Assembly (NCBI GenBank): GCA_947084925.1
Contig: CAMTUJ010000014.1
Location: forward strand, 6,106-70,105
Length of the DNA: 64,000 nt
Direction: 5' to 3'
DNA from: JAGPUQ01 sp947084925
GTDB lineage: Bacteria; Pseudomonadota; Gammaproteobacteria; Pseudomonadales; Porticoccaceae
In this document: positions 40,094 to 49,263 of the stretch, one piece after another
Layout of the letters: each line of letters opens with the position of its first letter
Numbering within the stretch: the first letter of the stretch is position 1
The notes under the pieces: model-generated
What the model was told of the DNA's origin: nothing
Databases searched by the model: none
The model's input: only the letters and a program-made list of their open reading frames with translations
Position numbers and translations under genes: made by a program

Positions 40094-41518
40094 TCAGTGC
40101 TCCGGTCCGGCGCCGGCGCGCAACGGCGCCAGCAGGTTTTCGAAGTGACGCCGGATCGCGCCGTCCCAATTGGCGAGAAAGCGCGCCAGATCGCGGCGCT
40201 GGGCGCGGCGGAAACGCCAGCCGCAGCGGTGCAGGCGCAGCGCATCCAGGTCGATCAGCAGCAAGCGCTGGTCGGTATCTTCAACCAGGAAATTACTCGC
40301 CTTGAGATCGCCGTGGCTGATGCGGGCGGCGGCCAGGCTGTTCAGCATGTCCAGCAGGGCGCGGTCGAGCCAGTCCGGAACCACCGCTTCTCCTTGGTGC
40401 CGCAACCAGTCCTGCAAGGGCACTCCCGGGCTGTAGGCGCTGATCAGATAGGCGGTGCGGCGCAGCGGCCCGAAGCGCTGCTCCAGCAGAGCCAGCGGTG
40501 GCGGCGCGGGTACTCCCAGCAGCGCGAGCAGGTTCGCGTTACGCCACGCGACCCAGGCCCGCGAGCGCCGCGGCGCGCGACCGAGGCCGTGGCGCCAGTG
40601 CTTGATATTGTAGCGTTTCACCACCAGGTCCGAACCCGCGTCGGTGATCCGCACCACCGACGCGGTGTTGCCGTCCTTGAGCCAGTGGCCGGCGGCGATC
40701 CCGGCTTCGGGCGCGGCCAGCAGTTCGGCGAGGCGCGGATCGGCACCGTCGCGGCGGCGCGCGACAAAGCGGTCCCAGTCCCGCGCGATGACGAATTCGC
40801 CGCAGGTGCGCAGGCATTTGGCGCGGTAGTCGCGCAGCCGCCGCTGCCGCGCCCGCAGCACTTCCCGGGCGAGCGCCGCCGGATCGGGTGGCGGTGTGCC
40901 ATACGCTGGCAGCAGGGCGAGCAGGCGTTGGTCCCAGGTCGGTTCGAACTGGGCCAGAAACAGCGCCAGATTGGCGCGACATACCTTTCGATTCCGCGCG
41001 CGCAGTATCCCGGCACCGTCGATGACATGGGGCGCGCCGCCTGAAAACAGGAAGTTGTCGAGGTGTGGATCGGCCTGGATCAGGCGTGCGCGGTGCAGCG
41101 CGCCCAGCAGTGCGAGCGTCGCGGCGATATCGGCGTCCGCTGCCGGCGCGCTGCGGCCGCGGATGCGCTCCGCCAGACTTTGCGCTCCGGGCAGGAACTC
41201 GGTGGCTAGCAGCCAGGCTCCGGGGACCGCTGGCAGCTCGCGCAACGCCGGTGCCCGGATGCCGGCGGCGTGCAGACGCGCCAGGCCGGCACGCTCGCGC
41301 GCCTGGTCCCGGGCGCGGAAGAACAGTTTCACCAGCACCCGACCAGCGCCCCACTCGGCGCCGAACACCAGGCGCCGACCCGGGAGATGGCGGTGGATTT
41401 CGTCGCCGACCAGGCATTCCCCGTTCGCGAGCGCGAGCCGGAACGGCCCGTGCACGCCGACTTCCGCCGCGCGCAACGCGTCGAGCGTGATATCCGCCGG
41501 CGCCACGCCGAGGCTCAC
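40094..41518 (-). CDS. Tandem LPS-kinase-like protein with two kinase domains
   Basis: Two kinase-like catalytic regions lie in one 474-residue chain. The first (about 130-170) reads IQADPHLDNFLF followed by HVIDGAGI; the second (about 400-440) reads ISHGDLKASNFLV followed by LLLIDLDALRL and is fully canonical. The protein therefore looks like a fusion of two WaaP/InaA-type kinases, resembling the PA5006 type recalled from Pseudomonas. GTG 41518 overlaps the upstream stop as GTGA. The frame runs on upstream but only opposite another gene. It probably phosphorylates core heptose; the first domain may be regulatory. Confidence 0.82.
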   Translation of the reverse strand: MSLGVAPADITLDALRAAEVGVHGPFRLALANGECLVGDEIHRHLPGRRLVFGAEWGAGRVLVKLFFRARDQARERAGLARLHAAGIRAPALRELPAVPGAWLLATEFLPGAQSLAERIRGRSAPAADADIAATLALLGALHRARLIQADPHLDNFLFSGGAPHVIDGAGILRARNRKVCRANLALFLAQFEPTWDQRLLALLPAYGTPPPDPAALAREVLRARQRRLRDYRAKCLRTCGEFVIARDWDRFVARRRDGADPRLAELLAAPEAGIAAGHWLKDGNTASVVRITDAGSDLVVKRYNIKHWRHGLGRAPRRSRAWVAWRNANLLALLGVPAPPPLALLEQRFGPLRRTAYLISAYSPGVPLQDWLRHQGEAVVPDWLDRALLDMLNSLAAARISHGDLKASNFLVEDTDQRLLLIDLDALRLHRCGWRFRRAQRRDLARFLANWDGAIRRHFENLLAPLRAGAGPEH

Positions 41519-42288
41519 TCCTTGCTCCGGGCGATGCGCCGCACCAGCGCCGCGCGCTCCTGGCCCAGGCCGCGCGTTGCGCTGTAGGCGTCGAGCAGGG
41601 TGTCGCGCAGTTCCTGATCGAGTGCCGGGCAGTGGCGAAACAAGGTGTCGAGATCGCGCAGGCCGCCCCAGCGGGACCAGGTGCGCTTGCATTTTTCGAG
41701 ATCGATCAGCCGCAGCGGCGCCGGATCGCGACTGGCGGCGCCGTCCTGCGGAAAAGCGTCGCGGGCCACGAACAGATGCTTGGGATACAGGCAGCCGTGC
41801 CGCCAGCCGGCGGCATGGAGCTGGCCGAGCAGCGCGCCCGCGGCGGCGGCGAAGCGTTCGCGCGGCTGCCGCGCCGGTGTCTGCGCCAGCCAGGTCGCCA
41901 GATCGAGATGCTCGTCGAGCGCGCGGGTCAGCAGCAGGGCGCGGTCGTCGCCGGGGCGGCGGTCGCGGCCGAAGCACAGGGCATCCAGGGTCGGGATTCC
42001 GCTGCGCGCGAGGACCTGGATGCCGAGCCATTCGCGCTCCGCCAGCGGAATGCCTCGCAGCCAGTGACGCGGCGTGCGGCAATTGAAATTGCGTTGACGC
42101 TTCAGGTAATAGCGGCGCTGGTCCGCGCCCGTGCCGAGTTCCAGCACGCCGACCTGACTGGTGCCGCCGCGCGCCACGTTGGGACTTTCGACGGCAACCG
42201 CGCCGGCCTCCCAGAGCGCTTCGAACCCGTCGAGCCCGTGGCGCGCCAGCAGGGCACGCTCCGCCGGATCGATGATGAGCGTCGCCAT
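41515..42288 (-). CDS. InaA/WapQ-type LPS kinase-like protein
   Basis: The 257-residue protein has an N-lobe lysine region (YYLKRQRNFNCRTP), a catalytic-loop block WRHGCLYPKHLFV in which the usual Asp is Cys, and the metal motif LRLIDLEKCKR. This HGC variant is recalled for the InaA branch, so it may be a pseudokinase or use another base. ATG 42288 (MATLIIDPAERALL) is chosen over a longer frame. It sits between waaP (28 bases) and the tandem kinase (4-base overlap), in the place where Pseudomonas has its WapP/WapQ genes. Confidence 0.8.
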   Translation of the reverse strand: MATLIIDPAERALLARHGLDGFEALWEAGAVAVESPNVARGGTSQVGVLELGTGADQRRYYLKRQRNFNCRTPRHWLRGIPLAEREWLGIQVLARSGIPTLDALCFGRDRRPGDDRALLLTRALDEHLDLATWLAQTPARQPRERFAAAAGALLGQLHAAGWRHGCLYPKHLFVARDAFPQDGAASRDPAPLRLIDLEKCKRTWSRWGGLRDLDTLFRHCPALDQELRDTLLDAYSATRGLGQERAALVRRIARSKE

Positions 42289-42316
42289 GGTCAGCGTGCC
42301 CCGCGCGCGGATCGGG

Positions 42317-43126
42317 TCATGGGTGGTATCCCTTGCGCACCCCTTTGCGGTGCAGCGCCTGTGCCCGGCGGCCCACGGCGCGCCACCGGCCCTGGCGCAG
42401 AAGATCGCGCAGCGGTGTATCCGCGTAGACGCGCAAAAATAGCAGTTCATCGCGCGCGCTTGCACCCGCCTGGCGCGCGGAATAACACAGGCTGGCGAGA
42501 TCCTTGCGGCGCCAGCGCCAGGGAGTGCGGCGGCGGATCTGCATGCGGTGCAGGTCGATCAGATGGAGCGGCCGCGCAGCGGGCGGCCGGCTTTGCGCGG
42601 CGGGTGACGCATCGAGCAGAAAGTGGCACAGATAGTAATCGCGGTGATTGACGCCGCTCTCGTGCAGGGTGCGGGTGATGCTGGCGAGCTTGCGGATCAG
42701 CGCGCGGCGCTCGGCAATCCCCAGCGCGGCCAGCCCGCCGCGCGCGCAGAAGGTCTCCAGATCGACGCTGGGTTCGAGCGCCTCGGTGACGAGAAACGAC
42801 AGGCGCCGCGCCGGATTGCCGCCGCGCTGCCCGAACGCCACCGGCGTCAGGGTGGCGACGCCCAGCTCCTGAAGCCGGTGAATGGCGCGCCATTCGCGGT
42901 GTGCGCCCAGCACCGGCAGGCGCAGACGCAACAGGTTCCTGGCGACTTCGCGCCAGCCGATGCCGCGATGGATCTTGGCGAAATAGGCGCGCCCGGCGAG
43001 TTCGAAGCGCAGGGTGCGGCGGCCTTCGAGCGCGCGATAGATCTCACCCTCGAGTCTGGTCACCTCGACAAAGGGATCGCACCCGGCCCAGGCGCGCGCG
43101 AGCTCGCCGGTGACCACGGGCTTCAC
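42317..43126 (-). CDS. waaP: WaaP, LPS core heptose I kinase
   Basis: WaaP phosphorylates the first heptose of the LPS core, which is essential in Pseudomonas and important for membrane integrity elsewhere. The catalytic loop SGVNHRDYYLCHFLL with an intact HRD and the metal-binding HLIDLHRMQIR are present, and the N-terminal RTLRFELAGRAYFAKIHRG supplies the ATP-binding lysine. At 269 residues it matches known WaaP. Its start overlaps the waaG stop by 4 bases (ATGA). Confidence 0.95.
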   Translation of the reverse strand: MKPVVTGELARAWAGCDPFVEVTRLEGEIYRALEGRRTLRFELAGRAYFAKIHRGIGWREVARNLLRLRLPVLGAHREWRAIHRLQELGVATLTPVAFGQRGGNPARRLSFLVTEALEPSVDLETFCARGGLAALGIAERRALIRKLASITRTLHESGVNHRDYYLCHFLLDASPAAQSRPPAARPLHLIDLHRMQIRRRTPWRWRRKDLASLCYSARQAGASARDELLFLRVYADTPLRDLLRQGRWRAVGRRAQALHRKGVRKGYHP

Positions 43127-44253
43127 GCGGGCCTCCGTGCGCCGGGGGCGAGCTGCTCGATCAGCGCGGCGGCGCGCTCGGGCAGGCTGTGGATGTCGGC
43201 GCTCGCGGCCCAGGCGAGGGCGCGCGCGCGCAAGGCGCCGCGGTCGGCCGTGAGCAGCGCGACGAGCGCATGATCGAAAGCGTCCTGCCCATAGGGCTCG
43301 GGTAACACCGCGCCGGCGCCGGCCTCGGTCACATAGTGGGCGTAGCCGCAGTTGGCGGTGGTCAGGACCGGCAATCCCGCCACCAGCGCCTCCAGCAGCA
43401 CGGTGCCGGTGTTTTCGCTGTGGGCCGGGTGGACCAGCAGGTCCGCGCCCTGCAGAAAGCGCGGAATGTCGTCGCGGCCCGCGAAGAACCGCACCCGCCC
43501 CGCCACCCCGAGGCGCCGTGCCAGGCGCTGAAAGGGCGCGGGATCGTCCTGGCCGATCACGAACAACTGCACATCGGCAAGCTCGGCCGGCAGCGCCGCC
43601 AGTCCGCGCAGCGCCCGGTCGAGGCCCTTGGTCCGGAAGCCCGAGCCGACCATCAGCAGCAGCGGTCGGGACGCGCCGAGGCTGAATTCCGCGCGCAACG
43701 CGGCGCGCACGCGCGCGGCATCGGGCGGCGCGCGCCGGCTCGGGTCGATACCGGGCGGCAGCAAATGAAACCGCTCGGGCGGGGTACCGTAATGGTGCCG
43801 GAACAGCGGTTCCTGCACGGGCGCGATCATGAGTATCTCGGTGTGCGCGGCCGGGCCAAACACCGCCGCCTCGTGGCGGGCGAAGTGCCGGTAGCGCGGC
43901 GACAGTCGGTACAGGGCGCTCCTTTGGGTATCAGCCTTGTGGGCGTAGCAGGGATCGGCGGCGTAATAGATATCGAGCCCCGGCATCTTGTTGAAGCCGA
44001 CCACCGCATCCGCCGGCCGCTGTGTGAGCTGCGCGGCGAGCGCGCGGCTGAAGTGGCGATAGCGCGCCGGGCTGGTGAAGCCGCGATCGGGAAGCCGTGT
44101 CACCTCCAGATCCGTGGGTGGCTCGCCGTCCCAGCTCAGCACGAACACCCGCACATCATGGCCGCGTGCCTGGCAGGCGCGCGCAATGCGCAGAAAATCC
44201 CGCTGCAAGCCGCCGTAGGGAAAGTATTTGTAGAGACAGAAGGCGAGTTGCAT
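43123..44253 (-). CDS. waaG: WaaG, UDP-glucose:(heptosyl)LPS alpha-1,3-glucosyltransferase
   Basis: This GT4 enzyme adds the first outer-core hexose to heptose II. The N-terminus AFCLYKYFPYGGLQRDFLRIA is diagnostic, and the C-terminal donor site has HPAHSENTGTVLLEALVAGLP with the EX7E glutamates. At 376 residues it is full length. It follows waaF by 19 bases and overlaps waaP, in the order waaF-waaG-waaP shared with Pseudomonas. Confidence 0.95.
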   Translation of the reverse strand: MQLAFCLYKYFPYGGLQRDFLRIARACQARGHDVRVFVLSWDGEPPTDLEVTRLPDRGFTSPARYRHFSRALAAQLTQRPADAVVGFNKMPGLDIYYAADPCYAHKADTQRSALYRLSPRYRHFARHEAAVFGPAAHTEILMIAPVQEPLFRHHYGTPPERFHLLPPGIDPSRRAPPDAARVRAALRAEFSLGASRPLLLMVGSGFRTKGLDRALRGLAALPAELADVQLFVIGQDDPAPFQRLARRLGVAGRVRFFAGRDDIPRFLQGADLLVHPAHSENTGTVLLEALVAGLPVLTTANCGYAHYVTEAGAGAVLPEPYGQDAFDHALVALLTADRGALRARALAWAASADIHSLPERAAALIEQLAPGARRPA

Positions 44254-44272
44254 GTTCCGGGGCGGCGCGCCG

Positions 44273-45307
44273 TCAGTGCGCCGCGAGCAGCCGGTCGGCG
44301 GCGGCGAGCACCAGCGCGGGGCTGAGGTCGTTGAGACATTTGAGGTGACCCTTGGGACACTCGCGCCGGAAGCAGGGGCCGCAGTCCACCGGGATCAACA
44401 GCGTCTCCGCGCGGGGCGACAGCGGCGGCGTGAACCCCGGGCTGCTGGAGCCGTACACCACGATCAGGGGGCGGTCGAGGGCGGCGGCGATGTGCATCAG
44501 CCCCGAGTCGTTGCTCACCACCAGATCCGCCCCGGCGAGCAGGTCGAGGGCGTCGGCGAGTTCGGTGGTGCCGGCCAGATTGTGGGCCTGCGCTTTCAGG
44601 GCGGCGGGCAGGCGTTCGATGATGGCGTCCGTCACCGACCGGTCGCGCTGCGAACCCAGCAGCCAGAGCTGCCAGCCGCGCGCGGCGTAGGTATTGGCGA
44701 GACTCGCGTAGTGGACGTCCGGCCAGCGTTTCGAAGGACCGAATTCGGCGCCCGGGCACAGTGCCAGCACCGGGCGTGCGGGGTCGAGCGCAAACCGTTC
44801 GCGCAGCGCCGCGAGCCGCTCCGGGTCGGCGCGCAGCCGGGGCCGGGGCAGCGGATCCTGCAGCGGCCGCCCCTGCGGATAGGCGAGGGCGACGCAGCGC
44901 TCCACCATGCGCGGGTATTTGCGCGGGTCCAGCAGGCGGATGTCGTTGAGCAGCCAGAAGCGCCATTCGCCGCGCCAGCCGGTGCGCAGCGGAATACCCG
45001 CGAAAGCGGGGATCAGCGCCGACTTGAAGGAGTTGGGCAGCACGATGGCCTGGTCGAAGCGCTTGGGTTCGAGTCCGCGCGCGAGCGCGAGGCGTCCGCC
45101 GAGATTCAGTTCGCCGTGGGCGAAGGGCAGGTCGATGGCAGCGTCCACTTCGGGCATGCGCGCCAGCAGCGGCCGGCTCCAGGCGGGGGCCAGCACCGTG
45201 ATGCGGCACCCCGGCTGGCGCCGGCGCAGTGCCATGAACAGGGCCTGGGACATCACCATGTCCCCGACCCAGGACGCGCCGATCACCAGGATGCTGGGTC
45301 CGGTCAT
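44273..45307 (-). CDS. waaF: WaaF, ADP-heptose:LPS heptosyltransferase II
   Basis: WaaF adds the second heptose to the core. The N-terminus ILVIGASWVGDMVMSQALF is the heptosyltransferase II signature, and the C-terminal VSNDSGLMHIAAALDRPL with CGPCFRRECPKGHLKCL, the cysteine-rich WaaF ending, confirms it. ATG 45307 gives 344 residues, close to the E. coli 348; a longer frame upstream runs into the ilvE gap. It is the first waa gene after ilvE (22-base gap). Confidence 0.95.
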   Translation of the reverse strand: MTGPSILVIGASWVGDMVMSQALFMALRRRQPGCRITVLAPAWSRPLLARMPEVDAAIDLPFAHGELNLGGRLALARGLEPKRFDQAIVLPNSFKSALIPAFAGIPLRTGWRGEWRFWLLNDIRLLDPRKYPRMVERCVALAYPQGRPLQDPLPRPRLRADPERLAALRERFALDPARPVLALCPGAEFGPSKRWPDVHYASLANTYAARGWQLWLLGSQRDRSVTDAIIERLPAALKAQAHNLAGTTELADALDLLAGADLVVSNDSGLMHIAAALDRPLIVVYGSSSPGFTPPLSPRAETLLIPVDCGPCFRRECPKGHLKCLNDLSPALVLAAADRLLAAH

Positions 45308-45329
45308 CGACGCCGGCCTGGAGGAGGGC

Positions 45330-46259
45330 TCAATCGGCGACCGGCGCCAGCCATTCCGGATGGGCGGCGAGGCGGCCGCGCACGGCATCGAAATACAGTT
45401 GCTGCAGGCGCGCGGTGATCGGCCCGCGGGCGCCGGCGCCGATCACCCGGTTGTCGAGCTCGCGGATCGGCAGCACTTCGGCGGCGGTGCCGGTGAAAAA
45501 GGCTTCATCCGCGATGTAGATTTCGTCGCGGGTGATGCGTTTCTCGCGGACTTCGTAGCCGCATTCGTGCGCCAGTTGAATCACGGTGTCGCGGGTGATG
45601 CCGTCGAGGCAGGAGGTCAGTTCGGGGGTGTAGAGCACGCCGCGATTGATGACGAAAATATTCTCGCCGCTGCCTTCCGCGACATAGCCTTCGGGGTCGA
45701 GCAGCAGCGCTTCGTCGTAGCCGTCCTGCAGCGCCTCGCGCAGCGCCATCATCGAGTTGGTGTAGTTGCCGGTCGCCTTCGCCTTGCACATGGTGATGTT
45801 GACGTGGTGGCGCGTGATGGACGAGGTGCGGATGCGGATGCCCTGCTCCAGCGCCTCGGGACTCATGTAGGAGGGCCATTCCCAGGCGGCGATGGCGATG
45901 TGGGTGCGCAGGCCGTCGGCGCGCAGGCCCATGCCCTCGGAGCCGAGAAACGCCAGCGGCCGGATGTAGGCTTCGCGCAGATTGTTCGCGCGCACGACCT
46001 GGCGCTGGGCCTCGTTCAGGGTCTTGCGGTCGAAGGGCATGTTCATGCCGACGATCTTGGCGGAGTTGAACAGCCGGTTGGTGTGATCTTCCAGACGGAA
46101 AATCGCCGTGCCGCGGCTGTCGGTGTGATAGGCGCGCACGCCTTCGAACACGCCCATGCCGTAGTGCAGCGTGTGGGTCAGCACATGTACCTGTGCCTCG
46201 CGCCAGGGTACCAGTTGGCCGTCGAACCAGATGAACCCGTCGCGGTCTGCAAAAGACAT
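45330..46259 (-). CDS. ilvE: IlvE, branched-chain amino-acid aminotransferase
   Basis: This PLP-dependent class IV aminotransferase makes valine, leucine and isoleucine. The motifs GMGVFEGVRAY, KAKATGNYTNSM with the PLP lysine, and EGSGENIFVI are complete in 309 residues, the usual length. It lies between glnE and waaF as in Pseudomonas. The 103-base gap to glnE contains the direct repeat AGAAACCGTT (46302 and 46316) and could hold an internal promoter, but no clear one is visible. Confidence 0.96.
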   Translation of the reverse strand: MSFADRDGFIWFDGQLVPWREAQVHVLTHTLHYGMGVFEGVRAYHTDSRGTAIFRLEDHTNRLFNSAKIVGMNMPFDRKTLNEAQRQVVRANNLREAYIRPLAFLGSEGMGLRADGLRTHIAIAAWEWPSYMSPEALEQGIRIRTSSITRHHVNITMCKAKATGNYTNSMMALREALQDGYDEALLLDPEGYVAEGSGENIFVINRGVLYTPELTSCLDGITRDTVIQLAHECGYEVREKRITRDEIYIADEAFFTGTAAEVLPIRELDNRVIGAGARGPITARLQQLYFDAVRGRLAAHPEWLAPVAD

Positions 46260-46362
46260 CGGAATATTCTCCTCGAAGCTGTGGCGTTGAAATGCCGTCG
46301 TAGAAACCGTTGTTCAGAAACCGTTACTTTTCCGGAGCTATTACTGTTCAGGGACTGCGCCG

Positions 46363-49260
46363 TTACCCGCACAGGAGGCGCTCCCGGATGGCGGTGACCG
46401 CCGCGCGCTGGCTGGCGAACTCCACCGCGGCAACCACTCCCGGCTGGCGCTGCAATTGCAGCCGATGCCCCGCGCTGCGATACGTCTTGTAGGCTTCCCG
46501 CAAGGTTTCCGCATCGGCGGCAGGCAGGATGCCGGCGGTCACGATGGCGTCGAGAATGCGGATGTTGTCGGTCCAGCGGGCGAGTTCGGGGTGGTGCTGA
46601 GACTCGGCCAGAACGACAAATTGAACCATAAATTCGATATCCACGATACCGCCGGCATCCTGCTTCAGGTCAAACAGCCCCTGGTTTTGCGCGCGTGCTT
46701 CCGATGCCAGATGGGCGCGCATTTTGGCGCGCATGGCGCAAACTTCGCGGGCGAGCCCGGCGCGTTCGCGCGGACGGCACAGTACCTCGTGCCGCACCGC
46801 CGCGAAGCGCGCGGCCAGGGCCGCGCTGCCGGCGACGGGTCGCGCGCGCACCAGTGCCTGATGCTCCCAGACCCAGGCGCTCTCGGCCTGATAGCGTTCA
46901 AAGGCGGCGCAGGAGGTGACCAGCAGTCCGGAGTTGCCCGAGGGGCGCAGCCGCATGTCCACCTCGTAGAGGGCGCCGGAAGCGGTGCGGGCGCTCAGGA
47001 TGTGGATGATGCGCTGGCCGAGGCGGGCGAAGAACTGCTCGTTGCTGAGCGGGTGTTCGCCGCTGGTGGCGAGCGTCGGATCGGCATCGTGAAGAAACAC
47101 CAGATCCAGGTCGGAGCCGTGCGCCAGTTCGATGCCGCCCAGCTTGCCGTAGCCGACCACCAGGAAGCCGGGTTCGACACCGGTCGCGGTGCCCGGGTGG
47201 CCGTGGCGCGCGACCAGTTGCGCGCGGGCGAAGGTGACGACCTCTTCCAGAATTGCTTCGGCAAGCCAGGTCAGGTAGTCGCTCACCTTCATGAGCGGCA
47301 GCGCGTCGGTGATCTCGGCGGCGGCCACGCGCAGCGCATGGGCGCGGCGGAAATAGCGCAGTGCCTCCATGCGGATTTCCAGGTCGTCGCCCGGCACCCG
47401 TTCGAGGTGGCGACTCAGCTCGGTCGCGATCCCGGCCCGATCGGGCGGCGCGTAGAGGGTGGCGGGATCGAGCAACTCATCCAGCAGGGCCGGGTAGTGC
47501 GCCAGCTCGTCGGCAACCCAGGGACTCGCGGCGCACAGCCGCACCAGTTGGCGCCGCGCGCCCGGATTTTCGCTCAACAGCGTGATGTAGACGCTGCGCC
47601 GCGCCACCGCCTCGACCACCGCGCTCACCCGGTGCAGGGTTTCGGCGCCGTCGGCGCCGCATTCGGCGATCAGCAGCGGCATCAGGTGATCGAGACGGCC
47701 GCGGGCGTCCGCGGCCATGGCCTGCACCGCGCGACAGCGGTGCAACTGTTGCAAGACCTCGGCGGCCCGTTCCGCCGCGGCGCCGTAGCCGAGGGCGCCC
47801 AGCTCATCCGCCAGCGGACCATCGCCCGCCGCCAGTAACCACAGGCCGCGCGCACGGTCGTCGCCGGCGCCGGCCGTTTCCGCCGGTGCCACCACGGCAT
47901 CGAACAGTGCGTGCACTTCGGCGCGCACCGCGTCCAGCGCGGCGGCGAACCGGGTCCAGTCCGGATAACCCAGCAGCGCCGCCAGGCGCTCGCGGTCCGC
48001 GGTGTCCGCGGGCAGGGTCTGGGTCTGTTGATCGCGCCAGGCCTGGAGGGCGTGCTCGGTGTTGCGCAGGAACACATAGGCGTCCCACAGGCGCGCGCCG
48101 GCGCGGTGCGGGAGCAACGCATCGCGGTCGATCAGATCGAGCACGGTGCGCAGGCGCTGGGTCTGAAAGCGGCGGTCGCGGCCGCCCCGGATCAACTGAA
48201 ACGCCTGGGCGATGAACTCGATCTCGCGGATGCCGCCGGCGCCGAGCTTGATATTGCCGGCCATGTCGCGGCGCGCCACTTCGCGATTGATCAGCGCCTT
48301 CATGTCGCGCAGCGACTGGATCGCGGAGTAGTCGATGTATTTGCGGTAGGTGAAAGCCCGCAGCAGATCGAGCAGATGCGTCGCCGCCGCGGGCTCGCCG
48401 CTCACTGCGCGGGCCTTGATCATGGCGTAGCGCTCCCAGTCGCGGCCCTGGGTCTGGTAGTACTCGGCGAGCGCATCGAAGCTCGCCACCAGGGCGCCGC
48501 TGTCGCCGTAAGGGCGCAGCCGCATGTCCACCCGGAACACGAAACCCTCCGCCGTGTGCTGATCCAGGGCACGGATCAGTTTGCGGCCGAGGCGCAGGAA
48601 AAATTCCTGATTGTCGAGCACGCGGTGCGCGCCTCCGGTGACGGGCAGGGTTTCGCCCGCTTCCGGATAGGCGAAGATCAGATCGATATCGGACGAGAGA
48701 TTGAGCTCGCCGCCGCCCAGCTTGCCCATGGCAAGCACCAGCAGTTGCTGCGGCTGTCCGGAATCGGCGCCGATGGGCTCGCCCCATTGCCGGCAGGCCT
48801 CGGAGTGGAGAAAGGCCAGCGCGCCGCGAATGCAGGCTTCCGCGAGCGCGGAGAGCGCGGCCATGGTGTGGTCAAGGCCGGTGCCGCGGGTGAGATCGCC
48901 CCAGACGATGCGCAGCATGGCGAGATTGCGAAAGCGGCGCAGGCGACGGCCGAGTTCGTCGGCGTCGGGACAGCCGGCGAGCGCGGCAGCGAGCTCGGTG
49001 GCGATGGCGTCCGCCTCCCACGCCGCCGCGAGTTCGCCCCGCTCCGCCAGCGCGAGGAATGCCTCCGGTTGCCGGCAGCAGACGTTCGCCGCGAACTCGC
49101 TGCCCGACCAGACCCACTGCAACGCGCGCGCGAACTCCGGGTCGGCGCGCAGGACGGCGAGGCGCTCGCGTGCCGCCGCCGGCGCGGCATCGGAAAACTG
49201 TTCGAGCTGGCGCGCGAACAGTGCCGCGCGGTCGGCCGAGAGGGGCGGCGCGATCGGCAC
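46363..49260 (-). CDS. glnE: GlnE, glutamine synthetase adenylyltransferase / adenylyl-removing enzyme
   Basis: GlnE controls glutamine synthetase by reversible adenylylation in response to PII. At 965 residues it has both nucleotidyltransferase halves: the N-terminal adenylyl-removase with the SSDIDLIFAYPEAG metal site and the C-terminal adenylylase with HGSDLDLVFLHDAD. Both keep the GSxDxD-type aspartates, so both activities are expected. The start is GTG 49260, three bases after the stop of the ATPase gene upstream, so the two are cotranscribed. Confidence 0.96.
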   Translation of the reverse strand: MPIAPPLSADRAALFARQLEQFSDAAPAAARERLAVLRADPEFARALQWVWSGSEFAANVCCRQPEAFLALAERGELAAAWEADAIATELAAALAGCPDADELGRRLRRFRNLAMLRIVWGDLTRGTGLDHTMAALSALAEACIRGALAFLHSEACRQWGEPIGADSGQPQQLLVLAMGKLGGGELNLSSDIDLIFAYPEAGETLPVTGGAHRVLDNQEFFLRLGRKLIRALDQHTAEGFVFRVDMRLRPYGDSGALVASFDALAEYYQTQGRDWERYAMIKARAVSGEPAAATHLLDLLRAFTYRKYIDYSAIQSLRDMKALINREVARRDMAGNIKLGAGGIREIEFIAQAFQLIRGGRDRRFQTQRLRTVLDLIDRDALLPHRAGARLWDAYVFLRNTEHALQAWRDQQTQTLPADTADRERLAALLGYPDWTRFAAALDAVRAEVHALFDAVVAPAETAGAGDDRARGLWLLAAGDGPLADELGALGYGAAAERAAEVLQQLHRCRAVQAMAADARGRLDHLMPLLIAECGADGAETLHRVSAVVEAVARRSVYITLLSENPGARRQLVRLCAASPWVADELAHYPALLDELLDPATLYAPPDRAGIATELSRHLERVPGDDLEIRMEALRYFRRAHALRVAAAEITDALPLMKVSDYLTWLAEAILEEVVTFARAQLVARHGHPGTATGVEPGFLVVGYGKLGGIELAHGSDLDLVFLHDADPTLATSGEHPLSNEQFFARLGQRIIHILSARTASGALYEVDMRLRPSGNSGLLVTSCAAFERYQAESAWVWEHQALVRARPVAGSAALAARFAAVRHEVLCRPRERAGLAREVCAMRAKMRAHLASEARAQNQGLFDLKQDAGGIVDIEFMVQFVVLAESQHHPELARWTDNIRILDAIVTAGILPAADAETLREAYKTYRSAGHRLQLQRQPGVVAAVEFASQRAAVTAIRERLLCG

Positions 49261-49263
49261 CGG

